A stretch of 64,000 nt of DNA from Mesaphorura yosii (Eukaryota; Arthropoda; Collembola; Poduromorpha; Tullbergiidae). Position 1 is the first letter of the stretch; each line of letters opens with the position of its first letter. The stretch covers positions 62,001 through 126,000 of the forward strand of contig WIXG01000049.1 of the NCBI GenBank assembly GCA_009869945.1, given 5' to 3'. The notes under the pieces are model-generated. The model searched no databases. It had not been told where the DNA came from and saw nothing but the letters and a program-made list of their open reading frames with translations. Made by a program: the position numbers and the translations under genes. Shown piece after piece: positions 38,587 to 58,104 of the stretch.

Positions 38587-41500
38587 GAGCAATGACATAA
38601 AGTTCTTTTTATCTGTTATTGACATCGCCGTTTAGTTTCCAAATTCACAGCATTATTTTTGCGTTCGCGTATGTGAGATTCTGCTGATGGATTCTGGAAA
38701 GGAACTGGGCAGTAATTAGGAATTAAATTACACTCGAACTCATTAACGCCTGGCCTGCCCGCACTTCACTTATTATTGGCATTGGCGTAACGCATCACCA
38801 TAACGCGCAAACGCTGCGCACGGCCACTCACCGTCCGTGCCGTCAGCAACGCTCGCCGTCTCGATTCTGATTCTATTCATAGCCCTGAATTAAAAATAAA
38901 ACGTACCCATACGCAGTGCAAACAGCACTCAACCCTTTTCATTATTATTGTCCTGCCTGTCCTGGTCCTGTGGCCGTGCGTGGCCCTTCACCGCGTTACA
39001 CAAAGCACATTCAACATTTCACAATTTCAATAACTGCTTTCAATTCAAAGGACTAACTACGCTACGTTCATATCCACAGTCAACGTGTGATGCCCTGCCT
39101 GCCCTGCATTGCACTTTTCAGTCTTCACAGACACAAGGCACAGGCACAAGGGTTCATTTAATATTGGTGTACATGAAGCAGCACATAATTCATATAAAGC
39201 CCAGTGCGAGTGTGGTGTGAGTAAAGTTCATGTGTTGCCAGAAGGTTCACTTGAGTTGCAGAGAATCTTTCAATGTCCTCGTCTTATTTCATTCCCTTGC
39301 TGCCTGCCCGCCTGCCTTTTGTATGCCTGTTCCGTGGCCGCCGTGGCAGAATTCTGAATTCGGTTTCGGAGTTGAGTTGAGTTCCAGGCTAGGCAAAGTT
39401 GTGCTTTGGAAGGGGAAACTTAAACCTTATATTATTATAACAACCCAAATGCTGTGCTGCGCTTTGCCATGCGTTCTGCTGCCACCGCTGCGATGAACAA
39501 GTACGGATAAAGTTTCTCCTTGTGTGAGATCTGTGCCGTGCCTGCCTGGCTTGAGTACGTACGAGCTAGTCTTGAGTGTGATTCATCGGAAAAATAAACT
39601 TGAAACTATTTTTTATACTTGCAGGCCAAAGTAAGCCAGGCCAGGAAAAGATTGTAATGAGATAAGTTGAGGAGATGAGATGAGATGACAATCGATGATA
39701 GCGCAAAGGCAAGGCAATAGGCAAAGCGATGCACGGGCAGAGGGAAGGCAATGTTTTAATTTTAATAAAGCACGGATTCCCTGATGACCGTCACCAGCAG
39801 CGGCAGCACGACGGCAGCAGTGAATTAAATATTTATTTGAGGTATTTAAAACTTTGTCGTTTGTCGTGTGTTTGTTCAGTAACAGCGAGGCACGGTGACG
39901 GCGGTCGCTCTTCATAAAACACTTTGCCATTCTTTGATGCTCTCCACACAAGCGACGTACAATTCAATCTCAATAAGATTAGCACGGCCACAGCCCAAAG
40001 TGTCTGCCGTGTCGATATCAAAGTGAGTACTTATCGTATGCGTATGCGATTACAAAAAAGGAGATGCAATGCACGAAAGAATTTAATTTCTGATCACTGC
40101 ACTGTTCACGCAAATATGCATACATTCCATAATATACGCAGATGCAGAATGCAGCGAACGCGAGTTAATAACCTAATCATCTTCATTCAAATTCATTCAC
40201 ACTTTCCCGCATCGCATCATCTTCCTTGCCTGTCGACGCTGCGCTGTCGAGACAAATAAATACAAATGCCATGCCGTTTTGTACACATGATCGATTAAAT
40301 TAATACCACGCCACGTAATGTGTGCGGTGCCTGAATCGAGTCGTATCGCATACGCGATCAAAGCCACCAGTTCAAGTCCAGAAAGCCACACTTGTGCCTG
40401 GTTTGCCCTGGCTTTACTCTACTCGCACTCGTGCTCTATTTGACTTGACTTGTGTGTGGTAGTATTTTGAGTGATTTCAATCCTCGCAGTCGTAATCGTA
40501 ATCACAGCTTGCTCGCGCTTTCGCAAGTGGCAATGGGAATAGCAAGCATAATGTGACGATGATTTGGACAAACACTTGACAGTTGACATTTTTGTGGTTT
40601 TGCTCGCATTGAAGCGCTCAACCAACTCGCCGGTCGCGTCCCGTCGTTCGCTGTCGCCCTGCCGTGCCTGCTCGCGATTATGATGATTTGGTATCATACA
40701 AACCACTTTATCATTCACGCGTATTTGCGTTTTGCTTTGCCTATTGCGTTCTTCTGCGCCGTGGCCGTACTTGAATACCACATTCGCATTGCCATTCCGA
40801 TTTGCGAATGCAGGGCGGCTGGGCTGACGGCTGATGCTAAACTAATGCAAATACAGCGTGGCACGGCAAACGCACACAAAATCTTTAGCATACGTCTGGT
40901 TTGCCATTTACCTTGCATTGCCATTGGGAAGCCAAAGATGCATGAAAAAAGTTGATTGATTAGTTTTGTGTATGAACACAGTGCTGTGTTGCTGCTGCAA
41001 GTATTTATAATAATGAGAAGATGTTAAAGCTAATGCTAAGCCAGTGCCAGTTGAGGCCGAACGCTGAAATGCATGCAGAAACGCTGAACTGAACTGAAGA
41101 AGAAGAGATGATACAAGACAAGGCATAAGATGAATGCACGAATGCGGTGCCGAGAACAAGTTGGTATTCCAGATTCCATTCAGCAGACCAGAAAGAAATA
41201 AAAACTCTCACACACAAGATGCTTGCTTTGCTTGAAGCTGATGCTGGGCTATAATGTTAATGTTATGCGAGATGATGAAATAAAGTTGATGTTGATGATG
41301 GGAATGATATTTTTATATACGGAAAGCAGAATCTGAAGCTGAATGCTGAAAACAATATGCATATGCAATGAAGACGACGAAAATGAAGATGCTGGGCTGA
41401 GAAAAGAATCTGCGACGGGCACAAAACTTAATTACTGATACTCATCGACTCATTGCATTTTGCATCACGAAGTATCAAGTATCGTGGAATGGAACAGGAA

Positions 41501-43330
41501 TTTTGGATTCCTGATAATTGTGACCTGTTCACCAACAGCAGCTGCAAATGAACGTAATTTAAGACGTGTGTAACAAAATTTATGTACGTGGAAAAGATTC
41601 GGCTCTCTTTGCCGTCTTTTCAAGTAGTTGTGACTCGCAAACTTCAAGCGTTCATTCAAGTCTTTAATTGACCACCGCCACCGCCTCGGCTTCGAGTAGA
41701 GTAGACTGAGGACTAAAATGACGGCAAGCGTCAGCGCAAAGCAGTTTAGTGTTTAAGTTTAAGGTACCAATTATTACGTCAGGTCAATTAAATTGCCAAC
41801 TGCACTGCAATCGCGTCGGCTGCACTGCGCTAGCGTAAAAATCAGGAGCGGCAGGCGGCTAGGCCGTCGGCTCGACCGCCATAGATTTTTAGGACACGGT
41901 ACGAACTAAGGAGTTGAGGGCTTCGAACTTAAAAACGCAAGCTTTTTTTGATTATCGGAAATAAAAAAAGTTCACGGTGCAAATTCAATAAATTATTGAG
42001 GTGTAGTGTCACCGACTCAAAAATGCAATGAATGATGCTAATTAGATGCGATAGCATAGCACAAAGGAATTAATTCCTCACCAAAACCCTGCACGCTGTC
42101 CCTGCCCTGAAATGTCTGGAGCCAGGAAAGGACAGTGGATGGAAAACCATATGCAAAAGCGAAAGAAAGAAAACGCACTCAAGCTCACAAACTGCTGGAA
42201 AGTGAAAATCATGCGTTACATTCGTGCATGTTGACCGGAAGTGCAGATTCAAACGCTTCTTAATTACATGCAGAGATAAACGCACTAATTGACTAATCCA
42301 CTCTGATCACTTATAAACAAGCTGCCTGAAATAAAAGATTAAAGCATCTCTTACTTGATTTGGTTATGGAGATGCTCCCAAGCTCCAAACCAATCCGAGT
42401 TTCCAGTGCAGTGATGCTGCGGCAGTAATTAGTCAACCTCCATTCATCAAACTGCTTCGGAAGTCACTAAACACAACACAACAGGCAAGATCCACGCGCA
42501 ACTTATCTTTTTATTGTGTTTGTATTTGTGTCGAATGAATCAAATCTCTCGAAGGAATTCACACTTTCACACGACGAGAGATATGAACGCGAACGAGATA
42601 CGAAAGATGCACGCGCAGAGCCAAGAGCCGATTGTTGGTTCAGTCTGCACACTCGAAATACAAAAATTGAACTGAACCCAACTCTGCTTGAGAGCGTTCG
42701 CTTTAGCTTTGGCTTTGGCTGTCTCTGACTGCCTGTCACGCACGCAGGCAAGCTGAGTCGCTTTGAGTTTTTTCTCCACTGGCTTCGTTCGTTCCTTCGT
42801 TGTGTGTGCAGCTGTTTAGCATGGTGCTTGCTGGGCTGGGGCTCTTTCGTATTTAGTTTAGAAGCAGCAGCAGCGTTTTGTAAATAAGTCCCAATATCAT
42901 GTTCATGTTTATGTATTTTGGCTTTTGAATGAAATGGGCAGTCGTACAATGTTTTAATTATGGTTTCTATCTTCTTGCAGTACTTTCTGGCGTTTTGAGG
43001 CTTTCATCGTATCTTTCTTGTGTTAATTGTCTCGGGCTTGTAAGAAGAAAAGAAAAGCCCGACATGCATTGTCTTAAAAGTGGATAATTCATGAAAAATT
43101 GAAGTGGATCTGGACTCCAGTTGGAGTGAATTGGATCTAGGTTTTTTTAAATACGCGAATTGGCGAATTTCATGGCTCGCAAGAATTTCCAGATGTCATC
43201 TTTTCAAACGCAAAACACCACAAATAGAGTAAGGACATTACTGACGGGTTTCAGCGTGTTTTGCTTAAAAAACCAACGGCACAACAGCCCCATCACGTAG
43301 TCACGATTGAGCAATTAACGGAAGCTGCGA

Positions 43331-43438
43331 CAAATTGTTGCGAATTGTTTCCAGACAATTGTTCCCACACAACTGTTCCCAGACAAATGTTCTCGAGAAT
43401 TGTTCCCAACAAAATGTTCCACGAAATTGTTCCAGACT
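43331..43438. repeat. Degenerate tandem repeat (minisatellite)
   Basis: A unit close to AATTGTTCCCAGACA (about 15-18 bases) recurs six or seven times with variation between 43331 and 43438. Because the unit length is often near a multiple of three, both strands show repetitive open frames, but neither looks like a real protein. Confidence 0.7.
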
Positions 43439-44454
43439 AAATCGTTCTAACATGAACATGCAGCTTATTGTACTGAATTGGCTCGTAAATTCCAAAATTT
43501 CTGTCATTGAGTCATGCACATAATCCGCATTTTAATTTCAGTCAGTCTAATGTTATTGGATAATTGCTTCATTGAACGCCTGAATCGCTGAATGACAACG
43601 GGATAATGAAGTCAAATTGGTGGAAGTGGAGACTTCGGTATTCGCCTACTGCAGCCGCAATGCAACGCAAGCGGTGGTGTTGGGAAGATGTTAATCCGTC
43701 AGAAAATGTGTTTTTGAGAATGTGAACAGCGAACTCAGAATCGCCACCAGGAACGACCGTATTAAGTATTTTAAGGGTGAAATCCGTCAATAATCTTTTA
43801 GTGTGCATACACATTCATTATGGGTTGGAAGCCCCGAATGAATTCACAGTATTGTACATGGCATGGCACATGAGAAAGGACCTTTTCTTAGCCAAGCCGA
43901 GGCGCAGGCACGGCACAGGCACAATTTACGTTGTAATTCATTCAACTTTGAAACCAATTCATTGCCAGCGTACAAATTCCCTAATTTCAGCTGCTACTAC
44001 TTGGCTGCTTCATTTCTCATGGCATGGCAGGCATCATGAGCAGCGTCCTTTGCATTGTGCATTATGTGTAAAAAAAAATTCAAATTCTCTTTATTCATAA
44101 CAGCAACAATGATCCAACACAACTACTGTACCAGCACAAAGCAAAGGAACTCGAAAAGAAAAGAGAAGATCCACAACAGAGCCACAGCGAGCAGCAACCA
44201 GCAAGCAAGCAGAATCATCAAACCGTGGCAAAAGACTGTTGAATGAGTGAACAGTGAACATAATCATCGGGCTCATAAAATGAGACATATTTTATACTTT
44301 ATACCTTCGCTTGTGTACGTGCTTTCTGCTTTGATCCGAACCTCTTAAGGAGCTCGGTGCGACTAGGCCGAAGCTGAATGCAGAAATACTGAAGAAATGC
44401 AAGACAAGACAGGGCACAGCAGAGTCATAAAAGAGTAGAAAATTATTAACGAAA

Positions 44455-44474
44455 GCCGTAGCCGTAGCCGTAGC
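44455..44474. repeat. (GCCGTA)n short tandem repeat
   Basis: Three full GCCGTA hexamers plus a partial fourth. Confidence 0.9.
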
Positions 44475-44812
44475 TTTAATACGGAAAGACAAGTCGACAA
44501 GTGCCCTCCAGCAAGTCTATGCTGCGCTGTTACTGTGGTGGCTTGGATAACTTGGCTTCAGCTTTGGATGCGGTGAAGATTTTTATGCACGTAACACGTA
44601 GGCCGTATGGGGCATGGCTAAAAGCCTGAAGAAAGCATGAACCACATCTTGTGTCTGCACTTGGCTTGTCTTGACTGAAGCGTTTATCACTTTTGGAATT
44701 GCTCTGCTAATTGATGATCAACTCACACCTCACCTCATGCGAAGATACGAGCTGGGTTAGGCTACGAACTTCACTGCGGACTCGCAATGCACTTGGCTTT
44801 GCCTGACTTGGC

Positions 44813-44818
44813 TTTATT
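44813..44818 (-). promoter_or_regulatory. NDUFA10: Candidate polyadenylation signal of NDUFA10
   Basis: TTTATT on the plus strand is AATAAA on the coding strand, about 180 bases after the stop codon. It is the best canonical hexamer close to the end of the gene. Confidence 0.5.
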
Positions 44819-44998
44819 CATGCATCACGTACGTATCATGACTTCGTGTACACTTTCTTTGTAATTTACAAATAGCAATTACAATTACAATTTACGAATT
44901 ATGTCTATTAATGCAACGCAACACTAAAACGCTAAACAACGAGGCGCCGCCGTGCTTTTGCCGTGCGTCGAGGTGGCGGAGGTCTCGCTCCGCCTCGC

Positions 44999-46446
44999 TT
45001 AGGGTACGTATGTTGCGACTCGCGAGTTCTTTTCTGTCAACGCATACACATCGTCCTTTGTTTTCCAAAGCACATTGTCACCCTGGTCTGGATTGAAGCC
45101 GTAATCATACTTGAAGCCAGGAGCCTGTCAATGAGAACAATGCAAAACACAAACTCGGTTAGTCCGATGTCCAGAGACGGTAACGAAGGCTTGAAAGCTG
45201 AATAGAATTAAGACTATATGCTACTTACATTATGATACGTATTAATGAGCGCCCTCATTTCATCCTGCGTGAACCACATCCTTGGGAACTGGTGGGCCAT
45301 AACTCGCATGCAGTTCATAATAATAAACTTGTTTGTTGTGTACTTCCACCGCATTTCAGACGCGACAAGGTCTTCTTCGAACCGCCAGTCCTTGAACTTG
45401 GGGTGACGGACTTCGTTGTCGTACCGGTCAAAGTCGATCCGCTCAATGTCCTCCACTACGACCTCAAAGTCCCCGGGCTCAGACCAGTCGTAGACTAGCA
45501 CCTCCGTATTGACTTCAATTTCCTTTAAGAACTTTGTCTTGTACCAACTTTCCATGGCTTCAAGGAACTCGCGAGTCATGACTTTCTCCTCGCCCTTGCC
45601 CCGCTGTCGCATTTTGTCGTGTATCACCGAGACGGGGGCGTCCAAGTACAGAATGAGGTGGGGCTTCAGGAGTTCGGAGATACCATTTTCCCGCACCTTT
45701 CCAAACATATTACGGAGTTCGTGCCTGTCCATGTATCCTGCCCTGAAACACCCTTCCATGAACGCCATGTGTGTGTAAGGATTACTGGTCAGCACAACGC
45801 CTTGTCCCGTGTTGAAGACGTGGACGAGGCCATCGATATATTGGGACAATGAATGACCAAACATGTCAAGTTCCATCGAGAGCATGCGTTTGTCTTTCGG
45901 GAGCTAGAATGAATCGGAAATTAATTAAATCCATTAAACTAGGACTCATTAAAGATGGAAGACAACACTCAATATGCTCGCACCAACCTGTAGAAATGTC
46001 TTCTCATCATACGACCTGACTCCTGGTGGTAACTTGTCATCCAGCGTTCGTAAATCGAATCCGTACCCAGTAATGTACTTGTAGTCCATCGTGACTCCAG
46101 GATAGTATTTCATATTAAACTCTTCAGCCAGCGACTTCGCCAAGTCATCCTTTCCAACTCCAGGAGGCCCATCTACGACCACGACTTTGGTGTTTTCATC
46201 GAATCGCTTCTGTGTCCCCTCGTACCACGATCGCCAGCCTGAGTATCCCTTCTTCACATAGTCCCATGGCTCGGGTTTGGGCCATTCTACATATTTCGCT
46301 TTTCCAGAGATGCCGGCTGTACTTTGCACAAGCAGTGGCTGAGGGCTTAAACAGTTTGACTTTGATTTGTTGACCAGATTGCTATTGCAGGAGGATAGCC
46401 TGGCGGCTCTCAGACTGGCGGCTCGGACATTTGGCAGTAAACTCAT
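44999..46446 (-). CDS. NDUFA10: NADH dehydrogenase (ubiquinone) 1 alpha subcomplex subunit 10 (complex I 42-kDa subunit)
   Basis: Three minus-strand exons, 46446-45988, 45903-45229 and 45124-44999 (459+675+126 nt), give 419 residues, close to the roughly 400 usual for insect ND-42. Donors are GTTGGT and GTAAGT; acceptors end TCTAG and GACAG; all junctions are phase 0. The N-terminus MSLLPNVRAASLRAARLSS is Arg/Ser/Leu-rich without acids, as expected of a mitochondrial presequence. A deoxynucleoside-kinase-like domain follows, with a modified P-loop GPPGVGKD at 93-100 (Asp where kinases have Ser/Thr), then GQGVVLTSNPYTHMAFMEG. The C-terminus includes YDYGFNPDQGDNVLWKTKDD. The family is an accessory subunit in the membrane arm of respiratory complex I and lacks required kinase activity. 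It diverges from sds22, whose start lies 0.7 kb away. The identification is secure. Confidence 0.95.
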
Positions 46447-47152
46447 TGCGCCTTAACTATTATTTGCTATTGAGTCTTGGATTCTTCGATCACATTAAGT
46501 CTGGCGGGCGAGTCTTCGTTCGATTCTAAGTCCGACCTGTTTAATCGTAAACTCGTACGTAAAGGCATAAAACAAAGCAGAGCTCTGCCCACTTCCATAC
46601 TAGTCAATTACCTTCTATCGCGAAATACCTGCAGCCACTACCACCGGTAGGGTCTGCGAGCTGCGCCAACTGGCACTGAACTATTAATTCACCCTCGTAC
46701 TTACCACAATTAAATAACAGAAATCGGTTGGTCTGAATTCTGCGAAGTTGAGCACTTTCTCACAATTCAAGCCTATCCGCTTTTCGTGAGTTCGAGTTTG
46801 AGAGCTCCAAGTACACAATTCAAATTCACTCTGAAACGTGAGAGCGAAGTGAATTCGGAAGTCTTTGACGTCAATAAATCACTACCATAACATAACGGGT
46901 TGCCGAATTATTTGTCCACAGTTCCAGACGTTAAACGCAGTTACACCTCCAATTTTTAAGGTCCGGGGCTGGATGTGATTGCACCAGCAGCGACACAAAG
47001 TGATAGGGTAAGAAATGCTTTTGGTTTCATTTCTTCAAACTGCATCTACAACTGTAACTTCTGTAAACCTGGAATTCTTAGATTAGATTATGTCAATCTG
47101 GTTTGATGTGTCATATCTACGGTTTCTTCCAGGTTTTCTAGCCGGAATAAAA
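46447..47152. promoter_or_regulatory. Shared divergent promoter region of NDUFA10 and sds22
   Basis: The two start codons face away from each other with 706 bases between them, so both promoters must lie here. A likely sds22 leader intron spans 47008-47132 (donor GTAAGAA after GATAGG, acceptor TCTTCCAG), placing its first leader exon before 47007. I see no obvious TATA box for either gene. Confidence 0.6.
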
Positions 47153-48338
47153 ATGGACAATACCCATCAGAATCAGGATCACAGCGAGCCTTCCTCCTCT
47201 GAACGTGTAGCGGCAGGTAACTTTGACTTGACAGTGCAAACTCGAGATAATTAGACGTTTCGAGTGGCCTAGGTGTCTATTTTAATACGTTATTTTCGCA
47301 GACACTGCGAACGATCCTGCTCCCAACTCAGCTGTGAATGCTGCTCCTGAAGGCACAGGCGCAGTCGCCAATGGAACCAGTATTGCCCCTGGCGTGGTTG
47401 TTCTGCAAAGTGCTACCGATAGTGGGGACAACAAAAGTGAATCCGCCGCTGACGCTCTGCCATTCATCATCGACCCAGATGCGACTGATCTTGACTTTAA
47501 CCACCAGAAGATAAGCAAAATCGATCACCTCGAAGTCCTCACCTGCATCGAAACGATATGCTTTCGATGGAATTTCATCAAGAAGATTGAAAACCTGAGC
47601 ATGTTAACTACCCTGAAGGAGCTTGACTTCTATGATAATCAGCTCACGCAAATTGAGAATTTGGAGGCGCTGGTGAACCTGCAAGTGTTGGACTTGTCAT
47701 TCAACCGTATTAAGAAAATTGAAAACCTTGGCCAGTTACGCGCGTTGAAGAAGCTATACATCTGTGCAAATAAAATCAGCAAAATTGAGAATTTGGAGGA
47801 TTTAACACAGTTGGAGCAGCTAGAATTGGGCGACAACAAAATTCGTATCATTGAAAACCTAGAGAACTTGACGAATTTACGAGAGCTGCACATCGGCAAG
47901 AACAAAATTGTGAAGCTCGAGAACTTGGACCATTTAGCCAATCTCGAAGTCCTCACAGTTCAAAGCAATCGAATAACGAAATTAGAAGGCCTTGAAAATC
48001 TGCACAATTTGGAGCAACTGTATGTCTCGAACAATGGTATCACAAAGATCGAGGGACTGGAGACTCTCGTCCGAGTTCAGACGCTGGACCTGGCCGCCAA
48101 CCGCATCGCTACGATTGAAAATCTAGAAACGCTGGTGAATCTTGAAGAGTTTTGGTTCAACGACAATTTCCTCGAGAACTGGGCCCAACTGGACAACCTT
48201 AGACACGCCACCAAACTGCAGACGGTGTACCTGGAGAGGAATCCCATTTGGAAGGACGGGAAGGATGTCAACTACCGACGAAAAATCAAGTTGGCGTTGC
48301 CGTCGCTAGTTCAGATCGATGCGACGCTGTGCCGATAG
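47153..48338 (+). CDS. sds22: sds22 / PPP1R7, leucine-rich regulatory subunit of protein phosphatase 1
   Basis: Two exons, 47153-47216 and 47302-48338 (64+1037 nt), give 366 residues; donor GTAACT, acceptor TTTTCGCAG. Residues 1-80 are a polar acidic leader. From about 82 to 320 there are about eleven 22-residue leucine-rich repeats of the SDS22 subtype, with repeated L..L.L..N.I..IE.L motifs such as LQVLDLSFNRIKKIENL. A C-terminal LRR cap follows, with ERNPIWKDGKDVNYRRKIKL. The protein binds the PP1 catalytic subunit and guides its biogenesis, localisation and activity in nucleus and cytoplasm, including at mitosis. The start ATG (context AAAATGG) follows a leader acceptor at 47132. Length and repeat number match the family, so the call is secure. 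Confidence 0.96.
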
Positions 48339-49389
48339 TCAAATCAGAGAACATTCCTCATCCTCACGGCGGCGTCCTGTCCTGCTTGCTTGTCTCTTGA
48401 TTCCTGCATTCTTAATTGCTTTAGACACTGAGATTACAGAGCAAAGTATTACTTCATTAGCTGTTCAGTGTCCATTTGCATTTGATTGATCTTTGTGAGA
48501 GCTATTACAAATTACGTGCGAAAGACTTGATAAACCAAATTCTTCTGAGTTCTGATCGTCGTGAGAAATGTGAGACAAATAAAATCGAACCGTGAATTTT
48601 GTGAATCAAAATCAAATCTGCATTCATTGAATTTTCATGCGAGTCTGCGTCTGAGGTCCAGCATCTCATTTGCCTTCATGTCCCATTTGCGTTTGCGTTC
48701 AAGTCGGCATACCCAAATTAACGTTAACGCTGATGATCTCATTCCTCCCGAGACAGAGAGTCATCTAATGGCCAAATTCACGCAATGTAAATTTTGGGGC
48801 TCTAGTTTTTCTCAATGCGCGGAGGAACACCACCGGCCAACGGAGGGTATTGATTTTTTATTTAAAATGTAGATCCCATTTTTTATAATGGTGCCGCATC
48901 ACGCCGCGATCCGGTCTCCGTCTGCCACTCTGCCAGCACTCAAGGTAGAAAAAAGTACCATTGCCAATTCCTTGTGCATTAAAAGCGTTGCGCTGCGCTG
49001 TCAGTGCTTGGAAGAGTAGTACCAGCTAGCGTTAGCGTTTTAGCTGGGAAGGTAGACAGAGACAGAGATCAGCTCAGTTTTATGCTTGCTTGACAATGAG
49101 TTCATTCTGCTAAAGCGAGGTACGAGTACAAGAAGCAGTCGAGTGTTGTAGAGTCGGTTCTTTTCTCGCTCGAACATTGTAGCGAGCGGACGTTCGACGG
49201 TCATTGTCTTATTTCCCCTCTCTTTTTCTACTACCCGCATTCTTATCAATTAATCAGTGATCGGTGAACGAGCGTTCATCAGTGCATCGAGCTGGTGGTG
49301 GCTCCGGTAGCGGAGACGGAGCGGCGAGAGTTAGCCCCAGCTTCAGCTCAAAGTTAATTACAATTAATTGACGCATCACACAGTGCATA
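48339..49389. other. Intergenic: sds22 3' UTR and Mi-2 promoter/leader
   Basis: About 1 kb between two plus-strand genes. The left part is the sds22 3' UTR up to the AATAAA near 48578; the rest should hold the Mi-2 promoter and leader. No other gene is supported. Confidence 0.65.
48578..48583 (+). promoter_or_regulatory. sds22: Candidate polyadenylation signal of sds22
   Basis: AATAAA about 240 bases after the stop codon, in the context ACAAATAAAATC. Confidence 0.6.
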
Positions 49390-57216
<7,827 letters not shown>

Positions 57217-57548
57217 TCACACACTCCAGGTTAAGTTAGGACGGTCACCTCCCCATTGTAGTTTTGTATTCGTCGTTTTAAACTAATTTATGGATATTAT
57301 TTAATTTTAAACCGATTACTAACTACAGTGACAGAATTCGTAATTTTATAATAGGCTCCTTTATCGTGCTTCGTGCAGTGCGGATGAAACTATTTTCTGA
57401 TCATCATTGTCGTTGTGATTATAGAATTTAGGCGTAATTTCCTTTTGCGTGTTGTAATGTTATTTTATGTCATTTCTCATTCTCAGAATTTTGGCTTTGT
57501 CAGCGAAGTTATGTAATTGTAAATTATTTAATATTTACTGGAAATGGG

Positions 57549-57554
57549 AATAAA
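57549..57554 (+). promoter_or_regulatory. Mi-2: Candidate polyadenylation signal of Mi-2
   Basis: AATAAA in GGGAATAAAGAG, about 330 bases after the Mi-2 stop codon, followed by a T-rich stretch. Confidence 0.65.
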
Positions 57555-57991
57555 GAGTTTTGAATTTTAACTCCAGTTCAAGTTCAAGTGTCGGTTTTAT
57601 TTCATTCATTAGAAAAATAACTCGAGATTTTGCAACTCGCATTAACAAGTGGAAGCGAAAAGGCACCAAAACACTTGTCCAATACGAACTACAATTCTGA
57701 GCTTATCTTATGCGTTATCACTTGACTTCAATTACGATACGCATTTTTTAAATTGATAGTAACAATATTTCAAATTATTAATTGAATAGTATAACTGGGA
57801 AATTCATAATTAACCTAAATCAGTTCATAGCATTTTATCGAGTCGCTAGTCGTCATCTTATCAATCTTATCTTACTATTTGCCACAGGTATGAGCTTCAG
57901 ATCGACGATTTAACAGAGATAAGCTCTAAATTAAGTGACTAAACAAAGAATCAGACAAACTTCAGTCTTCTCTAATACAAAATAACGTGAA

Positions 57992-57997
57992 TTTAAT
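57992..57997 (-). promoter_or_regulatory. Rim2: Candidate polyadenylation signal of Rim2
   Basis: TTTAAT on the plus strand is the common variant ATTAAA on the coding strand, about 110 bases after the Rim2 stop. A canonical AATAAA also exists further on, at 57596-57601. Confidence 0.4.
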
Positions 57998-58104
57998 TGA
58001 ACGGGAAGTTCTTTACAAATCTATGTACAAAATGCTGCTAAGTAATTATAAGTCTGAAACATGCGGATGCGAAAATTTCATCCATCACGCGCACATTTAA
58101 ATAG

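Larger units (their letters stand above)
29329..44998. other. 15.7-kb block without a supportable gene; probable atrophin 5' region
   Basis: Between the atrophin start codon and the NDUFA10 stop codon no frame on either strand shows a domain or a plausible spliced protein. A pyrimidine tract plus CAG on the minus strand (exon start would be 29969) could begin an atrophin leader exon running to the ATG at 29328. Other non-coding leader exons may lie further right. Short repeats, a GC-rich islet at about 32.0-32.1 kb and a degenerate minisatellite at about 43.4 kb are listed separately. Confidence 0.6.
57217..58104. other. Tail-to-tail intergenic region (Mi-2 and Rim2 3' UTRs)
   Basis: Contains the Mi-2 3' UTR to about 57.57 kb and the Rim2 3' UTR from the right. 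The apparent polyadenylation signals leave roughly 400 bases between transcripts. No gene was seen. Confidence 0.65.

Noticed and set aside
47639..47956. Minus-strand frame with regular Ser/Phe/Ile repeats
   Set aside because: Reverse complement of the leucine-rich repeats of sds22.
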